Of a DNA stretch of 28,107 nucleotides, positions 1 to 6,141 are shown one piece after another (the first letter of the stretch is position 1; each line of letters starts with the position of its first letter). This DNA comes from a virus: positions 1 through 28,107 of the IMG/VR virus record IMGVR_UViG_3300045993_000538. One strand, given 5' to 3'. Both the position numbers and the translations under genes were made by a program. Below the pieces are notes generated by a model, which saw only the letters and a list, made by a program, of their open reading frames with translations, was not told the DNA's origin and ran no database searches.

Positions 1-104
1 CCTTTTTTGATATGATGGTAAAGCTTGGAGGAACATTCAAAGACATGGTTGACATGTATAATGTTTATTACTGCCCAACAATCAATGAAGAGGAAATAAA
101 CTGA
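1..104 (+). CDS. C-terminal end of an unidentified protein (partial)
   Basis: An open frame (codons in phase with base 3) enters from the left edge and ends at TGA 102-104. The visible tail is about 33 residues and ends in TINEEEIN. The stop overlaps the ATG of the next gene (TGATG), the tight coupling seen throughout this operon, which supports it as a real gene end. Too little is present to name a family. Confidence 0.6.
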   Translation, partial: FFDMMVKLGGTFKDMVDMYNVYYCPTINEEEIN

Positions 105-376
105 TGAAGATCAGAAAAGGAATATTTCACAGCATCGAAGAAGTAGAAAAAATATGGCATGTAGCAGCAATGTGTCTTAATAGAAAAGACTTTGTTAAAT
201 ATCTTGAGGACAGAGGAATCATGGCAAACTCTATCTCAAGAAAGCTGTTGAGAGAAAATGTTGAGAGAATAATATCAGAAAGCTTAATCGAAGAAAGCAC
301 CGGACTGTTAAGGCTTCACCAAAAAGATGCTGCTGAAAAAATATTGAAACTATTTGATGAACATAAGGAAAAATAA
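104..376 (+). CDS. Small hypothetical protein, 90 aa
   Basis: The protein is charged and predicted mostly helical, with no Cys pairs, membrane segment or recognisable motif. Its ATG overlaps the upstream stop by one base, and its stop is followed directly by the ATG of the next gene, so it is part of a translationally coupled run. It has the character of an early or middle phage accessory protein, but no function can be assigned from sequence. Confidence 0.6.
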   Translation: MKIRKGIFHSIEEVEKIWHVAAMCLNRKDFVKYLEDRGIMANSISRKLLRENVERIISESLIEESTGLLRLHQKDAAEKILKLFDEHKEK

Positions 377-685
377 ATGAATGAGTATTTTGAAAGTGAT
401 CCAAGAGCAAAACAACACATTAGATGCAAAACAGATAATTGTACCAACCACACAGATGAAGGATTATTCAAAGGAGACTTCTGTTCGCCTTGTGCTGAAT
501 TTATTTCTATAACAATGGATAATTCTAAAACTATTTTTAATAATCATTCACAGGCATATAAAAATTGGTACAATCGACAACTTCAAGAAAAGATTGATGA
601 AATAAAAGAAATTCTTGATAATCACTTAGACTATCCCAAGAAGAAACAAAAGCTCAAAGCGATAAGAGTTGTTGTTTATGTTTAA
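377..685 (+). CDS. Small zinc-ribbon-like protein, 102 aa
   Basis: The N-terminal 45 residues hold four cysteines in two pairs: a C-x4-C pair (CKTDNC) and a C-x2-C pair (FCSPC), an arrangement typical of small structural zinc ribbons. The C-terminal half is helical, Lys/Glu rich and lacks further Cys. The CSPC turn recurs in the gene at 4155-4346, so the two may be distant paralogues. The start directly abuts the preceding stop. Zinc binding is inferred from the Cys spacing. A nucleic-acid or protein partner is possible but not shown. Confidence 0.6.
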   Translation: MNEYFESDPRAKQHIRCKTDNCTNHTDEGLFKGDFCSPCAEFISITMDNSKTIFNNHSQAYKNWYNRQLQEKIDEIKEILDNHLDYPKKKQKLKAIRVVVYV

Positions 686-713
686 TGGTATTATATAATA
701 CGGAGGATCTTCA

Positions 714-857
714 ATGATCAAAATTATCAAAAAATTTTTCCAAAAGGAAGAGAACAAAATGGCAGAGAAAAAAGCAGGAGCAAAAAAGGCTTCAAAGAAA
801 GCAGTAGCAAAAAAGCCAGCAGTAAAAAAAGCAGTGAAGAAGTCTTCTAAGAAGTAA
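714..857 (+). CDS. Histone H1-tail-like Lys/Ala-rich peptide, 47 aa
   Basis: This short ORF has a strong ribosome site (CGGAGG at 701-706) before ATG 714. Residues 16-47 are almost entirely Lys, Ala, Val, Ser and Pro in AKKA/VKKA/AKKP-type repeats, the composition of histone H1 C-terminal tails and of bacterial H1-like DNA-binding proteins. Residues 1-15 form a short amphipathic, basic segment. An internal ATG at 759, preceded by AAGGAAG, could give a 32-aa form made only of the basic tail. Binding to DNA or RNA is inferred from composition alone. A predicted terminator follows, and the small terminase gene comes next. Confidence 0.7.
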   Translation: MIKIIKKFFQKEENKMAEKKAGAKKASKKAVAKKPAVKKAVKKSSKK

Positions 858-878
858 TTAGAAAAATTGACCTGCTTG

Positions 879-908
879 AATCTCCTCCCTTAAACCGGAG
901 GAGATTTT
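879..908 (+). terminator. Probable intrinsic terminator between H1-like peptide and small terminase
   Basis: A perfect 10-bp inverted repeat (AATCTCCTCC at 879-888 and GGAGGAGATT at 897-906) has an 8-nt loop and ends in TTTT. The right arm contains a Shine-Dalgarno-like GGAGGAG, but it lies about 28 nt before the ATG at 931, too far to serve as that gene's ribosome site. The short T-tract suggests partial termination. Confidence 0.6.
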
Positions 909-930
909 CAAATTCCCTTGATGAGGTAAC

Positions 931-1677
931 ATGGCGAAGATTCCAAAAGGTAAAAAACCAGAAGATGCACTTGTTAAAAAAGCATCATCCCTACTTCCTT
1001 CAGATTTTGATGGACTTGATTTGGATCCAAAAGATTTTTTATTTGTAGCATCATATTGTAGTAATGGATTTAAAAGCGGAGATGCAGCAAGAGTTGCTGG
1101 ATGGAAAGGAAAAACACAAGGCGATTTTTCTGCTCATGGATATAGATTATTAAAAAAGGAATCAATAAACCTTGCAATAAAAAGATTCATAGATTCAATA
1201 ATAAAGCCTTTCAAAGATAAGCTTGAATATGAAGTTCTTGAGGCATACTACAAAAGAGCAACATACCGGATATCAGATTTTTTTAACAGTAATGGAACTG
1301 TAAAACCATTATCAGAAATACCAGAAGAATTTATTTGTTGTATTGATGGAATAGAAAAGAAATACTTTGGAAAAGATGCAGACAGATCAGTAGTAACATA
1401 CCAATTGCCAAATAGAGACAATGCCTTGATGATGCTATATAAATTTGCTACTGGAGTTGAGGGCATAGATCCTAAAACACCAACAGAAGCAAGAGAGAAC
1501 TTAAGAAATATTTTCCAGAAAGCATTATCAGAATCTGATGCTGAAACCAAAATGTCAAAAAGAACAACAGTAACAATAGAGGAAGAATACAAAAATTCAT
1601 ATAAGCACAAAGCAGCAGGCAGGCCAAAGAAAGTACCTCATACAATTGAGGTCCAAAAAATAGTAAAGGACAGATGA
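931..1677 (+). CDS. terS: Phage terminase small subunit
   Basis: This is the DNA-recognition subunit of the packaging motor; it would bind phage DNA and hand it to the large subunit at 8140-9438. The 248-residue protein has the usual small-terminase plan. An N-terminal helix-turn-helix-like region (about residues 30-75, with FVASYCSNGFKSGDAARVAG) is followed by a region typical of the Terminase_2 family in which a xRISDFF motif and NGTVKPLSEIPEE precede an ID-GIEKKYFG stretch (about 110-150). The C-terminal 60 residues are basic and likely flexible. It follows a predicted terminator and has a GAGGT ribosome site. It is unusually distant from the large subunit, with about 6.5 kb of small genes between. 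Confidence 0.78.
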   Translation: MAKIPKGKKPEDALVKKASSLLPSDFDGLDLDPKDFLFVASYCSNGFKSGDAARVAGWKGKTQGDFSAHGYRLLKKESINLAIKRFIDSIIKPFKDKLEYEVLEAYYKRATYRISDFFNSNGTVKPLSEIPEEFICCIDGIEKKYFGKDADRSVVTYQLPNRDNALMMLYKFATGVEGIDPKTPTEARENLRNIFQKALSESDAETKMSKRTTVTIEEEYKNSYKHKAAGRPKKVPHTIEVQKIVKDR

Positions 1678-1678
1678 T

Positions 1679-1822
1679 GTGTGTTATTCTGGAAGATGTC
1701 AACACGAGAATTATATGGGTGACTGTACTCTCCCTCCGATTAAGACAGATTGCCCAGAAGACTATGGAAGCATTGGTGAAGATGATACATTTAAGGAGGA
1801 TGATATTGATGCAGACGAATAA
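1679..1822 (+). CDS. Cys-rich mini-protein with GTG start, 47 aa
   Basis: This reading frame starts at GTG 1679, eight bases after AAGGA, and ends at TAA 1820-1822. The product begins CYSGRCQHENYMGDC, has a further Cys in TDCPED, and ends in a very acidic tail. Four Cys plus one His within 25 residues suggest a metal-binding or disulphide mini-domain. A longer open frame in another phase also crosses this stretch, but its first 45 residues are hydrophobic and basic in an unnatural way, and this frame reads far more like protein. It overlaps the start of the next gene by 14 nt, in keeping with the packed layout. Confidence 0.6.
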   Translation: MCYSGRCQHENYMGDCTLPPIKTDCPEDYGSIGEDDTFKEDDIDADE

Positions 1823-2000
1823 TTATTTTGGAAAATGGTGTACATTCTTTTTCGGATCTTTTGCTGAAGATGATAATAAAAATCCAGTTATTACTTATTG
1901 CAAGAATCCAAAGAATCAACTTGATGAAGAAGGAAATTGTTGTGAAGCATTTTGCCCAAAGAAGTATACAAAAGATCATTTTGGATTAAAAGGAGAATAG
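1809..2000 (+). CDS. Small Cys-rich protein, 63 aa
   Basis: The start was set at ATG 1809 because a perfect AAGGAGG lies nine bases upstream (1793-1799). The frame is open further upstream, but that part is occupied by the overlapping 47-aa gene. Cys residues occur in KWCTFFF, TYCKNP and GNCCEAFCPKK, so the second half forms a Cys-rich knuckle compatible with zinc binding. The gene stops at TAG, one of the few uses of that stop here, showing TAG is read normally. Function unknown. Confidence 0.65.
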   Translation: MQTNNYFGKWCTFFFGSFAEDDNKNPVITYCKNPKNQLDEEGNCCEAFCPKKYTKDHFGLKGE

Positions 2001-2001
2001 A

Positions 2002-2364
2002 ATGAAAGGAAGAAGTATGAAATATGCCGGAATGCTTTATATGCTTGCAGCCATGTTTGGCGTTTACGGATCTGAAAAAGCAGAATACATCAAAAGTAAT
2101 CCAGACCAGAATCCATTAAAAGGAATTGATTTGGATAAAGAGTACAAATTGATTCAACAGAAAAAATCAAAACTCACAAGAGCATCACGTGAATTTATCA
2201 TATATGCTTATGATAATAAAGAAGCCTTAAGAAAAAGAGGTGAAGAAGTTTTAAAAGCAGAACAAGAGGAAAAGAAAAAGATAGATAAGGAAAATGCAAA
2301 ACTTTTAAAGAAGGAGAATAAAAAGAATGAAATTGTTAAAGATAAAGAAAACAAGTTGGTTTAA
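2002..2364 (+). CDS. Hypothetical protein with hydrophobic N-terminus and Lys/Glu helix, 120 aa
   Basis: The first 25 residues are moderately hydrophobic (MKYAGMLYMLAAMFGVYG), and could be a membrane anchor or a weak signal segment. The last 45 residues are almost all Lys, Glu, Asn and Ala and should form a long charged helix or coiled coil. The ribosome site AAAAGGAGAA lies just before the ATG. The 3' end overlaps the next gene by 38 nt, a larger overlap than usual here. No family was recognised. Confidence 0.6.
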   Translation: MKGRSMKYAGMLYMLAAMFGVYGSEKAEYIKSNPDQNPLKGIDLDKEYKLIQQKKSKLTRASREFIIYAYDNKEALRKRGEEVLKAEQEEKKKIDKENAKLLKKENKKNEIVKDKENKLV

Positions 2365-2743
2365 ATTTTTCTTTCCAACAGCTGATGCAATGACGCTTTA
2401 TCCTTACATATTTGTGTGCCCAATATTTTTCAGGGAATCATCCATTGGAGAATATCAAGCAACCCTCCGTCATGAAAATATTCACCTTCACCAGCAATAC
2501 AAAACAGGTCTGATAAAATTCCTCTGGAAATACCTTACCAATAAGGAATTCCGATATCAATCAGAATTAGAAGCCTATAAAATAGATTTAAAATTCTACT
2601 GTGATAGAGGAGAGGCAAAGAACTTCGCAGCAGCAAATGTAGCAAGAACACTTTCATCAGATCTATACCACAATATGGTGACTTTTCAGCGTGCGTACAG
2701 CGATTTATTAGAGTACATAGAGAATAACAGAGAGCTGTTTTAA
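2327..2743 (+). CDS. HExxH-motif protein (metallopeptidase-like fold), 138 aa
   Basis: Residues 49-53 read HENIH inside ATLRHENIHLHQQ, a clean HExxH zinc-peptidase signature on a predicted helix. A conserved-looking SELEAY at about 79-84 could supply the third ligand (Glu). Similar small phage and bacterial proteins with an HE-x-IH-x-QQ core followed by an aromatic-rich helix and a late E-A-Y are known as uncharacterised families. A hydrophobic segment at residues 23-36 precedes the motif. Protease activity is inferred only from the motif. The start overlaps the preceding gene; a later ATG at about 2390 would still keep the motif. Confidence 0.62.
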   Translation: MKLLKIKKTSWFKFFFPTADAMTLYPYIFVCPIFFRESSIGEYQATLRHENIHLHQQYKTGLIKFLWKYLTNKEFRYQSELEAYKIDLKFYCDRGEAKNFAAANVARTLSSDLYHNMVTFQRAYSDLLEYIENNRELF

Positions 2744-2744
2744 C

Positions 2745-2984
2745 ATGGCTCTCCGCACATGTAAAGCATGTAAGAACACATACCCCTTAACCAAAGAGCA
2801 TTATCACCAACTTAATGTTAAAGGATGGATTGGATTTTATTACACATGTAAAATATGTAGAAACAAAAGAAAGGTTATTTATAATGAATCACGTAAAGAA
2901 ATAACAAAAATATATAATGCAGAATATTACAGGAATAATTATGTCAAAAGCAAAATCCAAAAGATGGACACAGGAAGAGGATGA
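2745..2984 (+). CDS. Small zinc-finger protein of HNH-associated type, 79 aa
   Basis: Two CxxC pairs (CKAC near residue 6 and CKIC near residue 35) are separated by about 25 residues containing YPLTKEHYH. Similar small phage proteins have the same layout: a treble-clef-like zinc site followed by a basic Tyr/Arg/Asn helix. The second half (NKRKVIYNESRKEITKIYN) matches that basic helix. It starts one base after the upstream stop and overlaps the next gene. Nucleic-acid binding is likely; the catalytic His/Asn residues of an HNH nuclease are not evident. Confidence 0.65.
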   Translation: MALRTCKACKNTYPLTKEHYHQLNVKGWIGFYYTCKICRNKRKVIYNESRKEITKIYNAEYYRNNYVKSKIQKMDTGRG

Positions 2985-3228
2985 TTTTATTTTAAAGAAT
3001 CCTACTATGTATTTGGATATTCTCTGTGCTAATCTTAATAGACCAGAAATACAGGTAATTCATCATTGTTTATATAGGAAATATCCTATTAACCATAAAA
3101 GAACTCCAGCGAAACAAATACCAGTAGGGAAAATATGGGATGAAAAACCAAAATACCCTAATTGGGAAAAAGAACTGGATATTATAGCAGAAAATAGGAA
3201 AAATAACAAATATGCAGGAATAAATTAA
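2941..3228 (+). CDS. Myb/SANT-like DNA-binding protein, 95 aa
   Basis: The start was placed at ATG 2941, preceded by AGGA, because the product then begins MSKAKSKRWTQEEDDFIL. RWTxEEDxFIL is the classic first helix of a Myb/SANT-type helix-turn-helix. The following helices (YLDILCANLNRPEIQVIHHCLYRKYP) fit the same three-helix unit used by phage regulators that scan DNA. The C-terminal third is basic and Trp/Pro containing. It probably binds DNA as a regulator; its target is unknown. An in-frame ATG at 2917 would add eight residues but has no good ribosome site. Confidence 0.65.
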   Translation: MSKAKSKRWTQEEDDFILKNPTMYLDILCANLNRPEIQVIHHCLYRKYPINHKRTPAKQIPVGKIWDEKPKYPNWEKELDIIAENRKNNKYAGIN

Positions 3229-3472
3229 ACCTATATATATTATAATTTTACCCCCTCCCCAATAAGGAATGTAAGGGAGGAAAGAAAAGCATTAAAATAA
3301 AGACCTTTAAAGAAGATAGTTTTTAAATAAGGGTATATAAATAGGGTAAATTTTGGAATAATTGTGGTTTAATTTTGCGGATCTTAATTATGATAATGGT
3401 GAACTTGTAAAGGGAAAAGTTGGGGCAAGCATTTGACTGCTGGTATCATTGATTGAAAAGGAGATTGGTGTT
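3229..3472 (+). other. AT-rich gap with a possible gene remnant
   Basis: No convincing intact gene lies here. A frame at 3353-3436 reads TTG-GAA-TAA and then continues WFNFADLNYDNGELVKG before a TGA. The stretch looks protein-like and vaguely resembles the start of phage HNH-type proteins, but it carries a stop at codon 3 and lacks a strong ribosome site. A weak 6-bp hairpin (CCTCCC 3254-3259 with GGGAGG 3275-3280) has no T-tract. The gap may hold a decayed gene or a promoter. Confidence 0.3.
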
Positions 3473-3628
3473 ATGATTACATTTTTAATTGTTGTTGTTT
3501 CATTCCTTATCGGATTTATTTTTGGAGGAACATTCACCATAAATCATTATAAGAAAAGAGCAGAAGAGAATAAAGTTGTTGAAATAAATGGAATTGTATA
3601 CAAATTCATTAAGGTAAATCCACAATGA
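3473..3628 (+). CDS. Single-span membrane protein, 51 aa
   Basis: Residues 2-22 form one strong membrane helix (ITFLIVVVSFLIGFIFGG). It is followed by a basic, helical cytoplasm-like segment (HYKKRAEENK) and a short tail. AAAGGAG at 3457-3463 sits nine bases before the ATG, and the stop overlaps the next ATG (ATGA). Its size and topology suit an accessory membrane protein such as a holin-like, lysis-timing or exclusion factor, but nothing in the sequence decides between these. Confidence 0.6.
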   Translation: MITFLIVVVSFLIGFIFGGTFTINHYKKRAEENKVVEINGIVYKFIKVNPQ

Positions 3629-3717
3629 AAACATTTTTAATTATATGTATAATAATCATTTTAACAGTATTAGCAGCAAAAATAATAATTAAAATATTTG
3701 ATAATACTTCTATATAA
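3625..3717 (+). CDS. Tiny membrane peptide, 30 aa
   Basis: The ATG overlaps the upstream TGA as ATGA, so translation is probably coupled. The product is almost wholly hydrophobic (MKTFLIICIIIILTVLAAK, then a short basic tail) and would span the membrane once. Together with the preceding 51-aa gene it makes a pair of adjacent membrane miniproteins, an arrangement also seen for lysis or membrane-exclusion factors. Function unknown. The call rests on coupling and composition. Confidence 0.45.
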   Translation: MKTFLIICIIIILTVLAAKIIIKIFDNTSI

Positions 3718-3768
3718 TAAGCCGGAAAGCAACTGTTTCTGGATATAATAGTATAGAGGAAAAAGAAA

Positions 3769-4158
3769 ATGAAGAAAGGCACAGCAAAGAATCCTTTATA
3801 TTGTCCGCACTGCTCAGCAAAAATGGTAGAATATAAACACACCATAACAAAAGGTCTGCTCAAATCTCTCCTTATCCTTAAACAGAGTAAAGGAAAAGCA
3901 AATATCAACGAAATAGGATTAACCAGCAACCAAAGAAATAACTTCCAGAAACTCCGCTATTGGAATCTTGTAACCATGACAGCAGACGCAGGAACATGGG
4001 AAATAACTAAAGAAGGACATTCTTTTTTGAATGGAAAATCAACTGTTCATGTTTTTGTGTATACATACAGAGGAGACATAGAAAGATTTGCTGGTCCAAA
4101 AATTAAAATATCTGATTATGATTTTCAATCTTATTATCAAAAGTGGTGTAGAAAATGA
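3769..4158 (+). CDS. Zinc-ribbon plus winged-helix-like phage protein, 129 aa
   Basis: Residues 12-15 are CPHC, half of a zinc knuckle. The next segment (residues 25-90) has the helix and strand pattern of a winged helix, with TKGLLKSLLILKQ, a recognition-like helix near NQRNNFQKLRYW, and a wing ending WEITKEGHSFL. Uncharacterised phage proteins with a CPHC start followed by a winged helix and TxxGxxFL are common. It may bind DNA. The stop overlaps the ATG of the next zinc-ribbon gene by four bases. Confidence 0.62.
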   Translation: MKKGTAKNPLYCPHCSAKMVEYKHTITKGLLKSLLILKQSKGKANINEIGLTSNQRNNFQKLRYWNLVTMTADAGTWEITKEGHSFLNGKSTVHVFVYTYRGDIERFAGPKIKISDYDFQSYYQKWCRK

Positions 4159-4346
4159 CAATACATGTTCCAAAAGAAATAATTAAAACAAAATATGGAA
4201 AGGTAAAGCAAAGAGGGATCTGCATCCGGTGTGATAAACCTACTCATCGTCATGTATGTTCAGATTATTGCTCCCCCTGTCTTGCTATTGTAGAGGAAGA
4301 ACAAAAAGCAAGATATAAAATAAAAAGGGAGGCAAAAAATGTTTGA
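4155..4346 (+). CDS. Small zinc-ribbon protein, 63 aa
   Basis: Cys pairs CIRC and, 18 residues on, CSPC, with additional His residues between (THRHVC), suggest one zinc site. A basic helix follows (EEQKARYKIKREAK). The CSPC element matches that in the gene at 377-685. Start and stop both overlap neighbouring genes, so it belongs to the same coupled run. Probably nucleic-acid or protein binding; role unknown. Confidence 0.6.
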   Translation: MTIHVPKEIIKTKYGKVKQRGICIRCDKPTHRHVCSDYCSPCLAIVEEEQKARYKIKREAKNV

Positions 4347-4551
4347 GAGAATTGAGAAGTATGTTCTTATGGCTCTTGCTCTTCTTGTTGTGGTGTTTGT
4401 TATTTATCTTATGTACTCAACTTATTCTATAGAAGAGAAGATTTCAGCAAAAAAGTGTTTTGACTGTGATCTTATGTATGATCCAATCGGAATGAATAAG
4501 GTGATGAAAACAAATTGTGTAGAAATTCCTTGTCTTAAGGAGGGAAAATGA
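4339..4551 (+). CDS. Membrane protein with extracytoplasmic Cys motif, 70 aa
   Basis: Residues 7-27 form a single strong membrane helix (YVLMALALLVVVFVIYLMY). The C-terminal 40 residues carry four Cys (CFDC, NC, PC), which would lie outside the inner membrane if the N-terminus is cytoplasmic. That suggests disulphides or metal binding. Its start lies inside the preceding gene and its end overlaps the following secreted-protein gene, so the two may act together at the envelope. No family was recognised. Confidence 0.6.
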   Translation: MFERIEKYVLMALALLVVVFVIYLMYSTYSIEEKISAKKCFDCDLMYDPIGMNKVMKTNCVEIPCLKEGK

Positions 4552-5042
4552 AAAGGATAGTTTTGTGTTTGTTCTTTCTTCTTAGCACTTCTGTTGAAGC
4601 TGGATATCTTGAGAATAGAATTGATGAATGGTCTTGGATTCATTCTTTTGAAGTTCTTGCTTTTGATAGTCTTGTGTGGGTTGATATGAGACAAACAAGA
4701 AACTTCTGCGGAGCGAATAGGAATTGGCTTAATAGCGGGAGAAAAGTTCTTATGAATTCCTATGATGTTGAAAGATACGGAGACAAGCCGGTTTATTATA
4801 TGTTAAGGGAAGGAAGTCAACCATACAGCAAAGAAACAAATCCTTTACTTGGACCATACCCATCAGATAAAAGAATTAAAGTTGTTTGTATATCAACAAT
4901 GATTATTTATCCGGTCGTTTCTTTTCTTCTGCCAAATAAATACAAGCAATTCTGGTTCGGATCTACGATAGGAATGGAAGCTCATGCGGTTTATATGAAT
5001 CATAAGGGAGGAATATCAGCAAACATCAATATTAAATTTTAA
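4548..5042 (+). CDS. Secreted or membrane protein of the ETNPxLGxxPS family, 164 aa
   Basis: A typical signal peptide is present: MKR, a hydrophobic core (IVLCLFFLLSTS), and a likely cleavage after VEA at residue 18. It has no lipobox Cys. The mature part contains DMRQT and then ETNPLLGPYPS, followed by two weakly hydrophobic helices, a LPNKYKQFW turn, and a C-terminus of alternating residues. The same order (xxQT, ETNPxLGxxPS, LPxxYR) marks an uncharacterised family found in many bacteria and phages. The role is unknown. Envelope location suggests superinfection control or host-surface change, which is inference. Confidence 0.6.
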   Translation: MKRIVLCLFFLLSTSVEAGYLENRIDEWSWIHSFEVLAFDSLVWVDMRQTRNFCGANRNWLNSGRKVLMNSYDVERYGDKPVYYMLREGSQPYSKETNPLLGPYPSDKRIKVVCISTMIIYPVVSFLLPNKYKQFWFGSTIGMEAHAVYMNHKGGISANINIKF

Positions 5043-5053
5043 CAGGAGGTAAA

Positions 5054-5164
5054 ATGAAAAAGATTATTCTTAATATATCAATTGCTGTTGTTGCTTGGAC
5101 TGTTTGCGCTCTTGCTAGTATAATGATTGTAAAGTTTTTTAAGGCAATTGGAAACGGAATGTAA
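5054..5164 (+). CDS. Tiny membrane peptide, 36 aa
   Basis: A near-perfect AGGAGGT at 5044-5050 precedes ATG 5054. The product is a basic N-terminus (MKK), a single membrane helix (residues 4-25) and a short basic end (KFFKAIGNGM). The strong ribosome site and tight fit between neighbouring genes make it likely to be expressed. Function unknown. Confidence 0.55.
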   Translation: MKKIILNISIAVVAWTVCALASIMIVKFFKAIGNGM

Positions 5165-5179
5165 TCAACCGGAGGAATC

Positions 5180-5392
5180 ATGGCAGAATTCCGCATCAAA
5201 GAATTCATTGGAACAGACAGAACAATTAAATATAAAATACAGGAAAAGAAAACAATCTTGTATTTTCCGTATTGGTCAGATTGTTTTAATTATGGATTAA
5301 CAGATGGCCATAATGAATCAATAATATATTTTGATTATAGAAAACAAGCAGAACATTTTTTAAAACTGATGCAGATAGGAGAATTTGTATGA
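5180..5392 (+). CDS. Hypothetical protein, 70 aa
   Basis: The ribosome site CCGGAGGAAT lies just before the ATG. The product is short, with an alternating aromatic pattern suggesting a small beta-rich fold (TIKYKIQEKKTILYFPYWSD) and a C-terminal helix (YRKQAEHFLKLM). Its stop overlaps the next ATG. No motif or family was recognised. Confidence 0.55.
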   Translation: MAEFRIKEFIGTDRTIKYKIQEKKTILYFPYWSDCFNYGLTDGHNESIIYFDYRKQAEHFLKLMQIGEFV

Positions 5393-5556
5393 AAGAGGCA
5401 GAAATATTCAGAGTGACATTATTATTTTTAATTGTATCCATGATTGTGATCATTTCAGTAATATGGATCAAATTAAAGATTGAAGAGTACCGCGACAAGC
5501 ACAAAGGTGAAAATGAATTACCAGATATGTTCAAAGATGATGAGCGTGTTTTATGA
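5389..5556 (+). CDS. Single-span membrane protein, 55 aa
   Basis: The ATG is embedded in the upstream stop (ATGA) and its own stop overlaps the following ATG, so the gene fits between its neighbours without a gap. Residues 8-27 are a membrane helix (VTLLFLIVSMIVIISVIWI), and the C-terminal half is charged and helical. Another member of the scattered set of small membrane proteins in this region; function unknown. Confidence 0.58.
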   Translation: MKEAEIFRVTLLFLIVSMIVIISVIWIKLKIEEYRDKHKGENELPDMFKDDERVL

Positions 5557-5858
5557 AACCAATGGAAGATAATGAAATAATAGAATTATTAAATACTATG
5601 AAGGATTTTGTATATAACATTTCAAACTGCTCTCCTGAGATTTACAGATATTTTAAGGACATTGACAAAGCCATTCAATGCCTATCTACCCGTAAAACTG
5701 TTGATGATGTTAGGGAGCATTGCAGAAATAAGCAAGACCATTATAATGAGATTATAGAGCATTTAACTTGTGATTCATACGATAGTACCATGTTATCATT
5801 TCAAGATGTTATTGATTTCATCGACACCCCTAAAGAACCGGAGGAGAAAAAGAAATGA
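5553..5858 (+). CDS. Hypothetical helical protein, 101 aa
   Basis: The product is acidic, predicted helical and ends in a charged EPEEKKK tail. Four Cys are scattered without CxxC pairing, so no zinc site is claimed. The start overlaps the upstream stop. The coding DNA of its tail also contains GGAGGAG, which would serve as ribosome site for the broken mini-gene that follows. No family was recognised. Confidence 0.55.
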   Translation: MKPMEDNEIIELLNTMKDFVYNISNCSPEIYRYFKDIDKAIQCLSTRKTVDDVREHCRNKQDHYNEIIEHLTCDSYDSTMLSFQDVIDFIDTPKEPEEKKK

Positions 5859-5917
5859 TATAAAGATATGTATGTGAAAATTGCATGACTGTTTATTATG
5901 ATAATCACAAGCATTGA
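5855..5917 (+). pseudogene. Broken mini-gene for a CxxC zinc-finger peptide
   Basis: ATG 5855 overlaps the upstream stop as ATGA and has GGAGG at 5840-5844, ten bases before it, so a start is expected here. The frame reads Met-Ile-TAA and then RYVCENCMTVYYDNHKH before TGA 5915-5917. The part after the stop looks like a real small zinc-knuckle peptide. A single substitution at codon 3 would restore a 20-residue protein. This is either a nonsense-mutated gene or a site of stop readthrough. Confidence 0.4.
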
Positions 5918-5940
5918 TTAAACAGTTAGGAGAGTAAACC

Positions 5941-6141
5941 ATGACACCAGAGCAAAAGAATATTATCTTTGATAGAGTTAATCAGACAACAAAACACGAT
6001 AGCAATGAATCTATATTAGCAATGATAAATGAATATAACATGATTCTTAGTCTTTCACTTAACTCAAATAAAAATGCAAACATTGAAGTGATTAGGTATA
6101 GCTTAATAGAGATTCTTAATGAGAGGGAAAATGATAACTAA
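5941..6141 (+). CDS. Hypothetical helical protein, 66 aa
   Basis: TTAGGAGAG at 5926-5934 provides the ribosome site. The product is a short, all-helical, acidic protein without Cys or membrane segments. Its end overlaps the start of the next small frame at 6131. A short inverted repeat (ACTGTTTA 5888-5895 and TAAACAGT 5919-5926) lies just upstream and could fold in the leader. No family was recognised. Confidence 0.55.
   Translation: MTPEQKNIIFDRVNQTTKHDSNESILAMINEYNMILSLSLNSNKNANIEVIRYSLIEILNERENDN

Noticed and set aside
669-699. Sigma70-like promoter (TTGTTG or TTGTTT with TATAAT at 694-699) before the H1-like gene
   Set aside because: Transcription would start at about 706, at or after the ribosome site at 701-706, so it could not serve that gene. 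The match may be chance in AT-rich DNA.
1674-1808. First 45 codons of the longer frame covering 1674-2000
   Set aside because: The sequence is hydrophobic and basic without natural pattern, while a better frame with Cys pairs lies in the same bases and a strong ribosome site marks ATG 1809 as the real start.
5888-5926. Inverted repeat ACTGTTTA/TAAACAGT as a terminator
   Set aside because: The 23-nt loop is long, there is no T-tract and the right arm abuts the next gene's ribosome site. It may be a leader structure at most.
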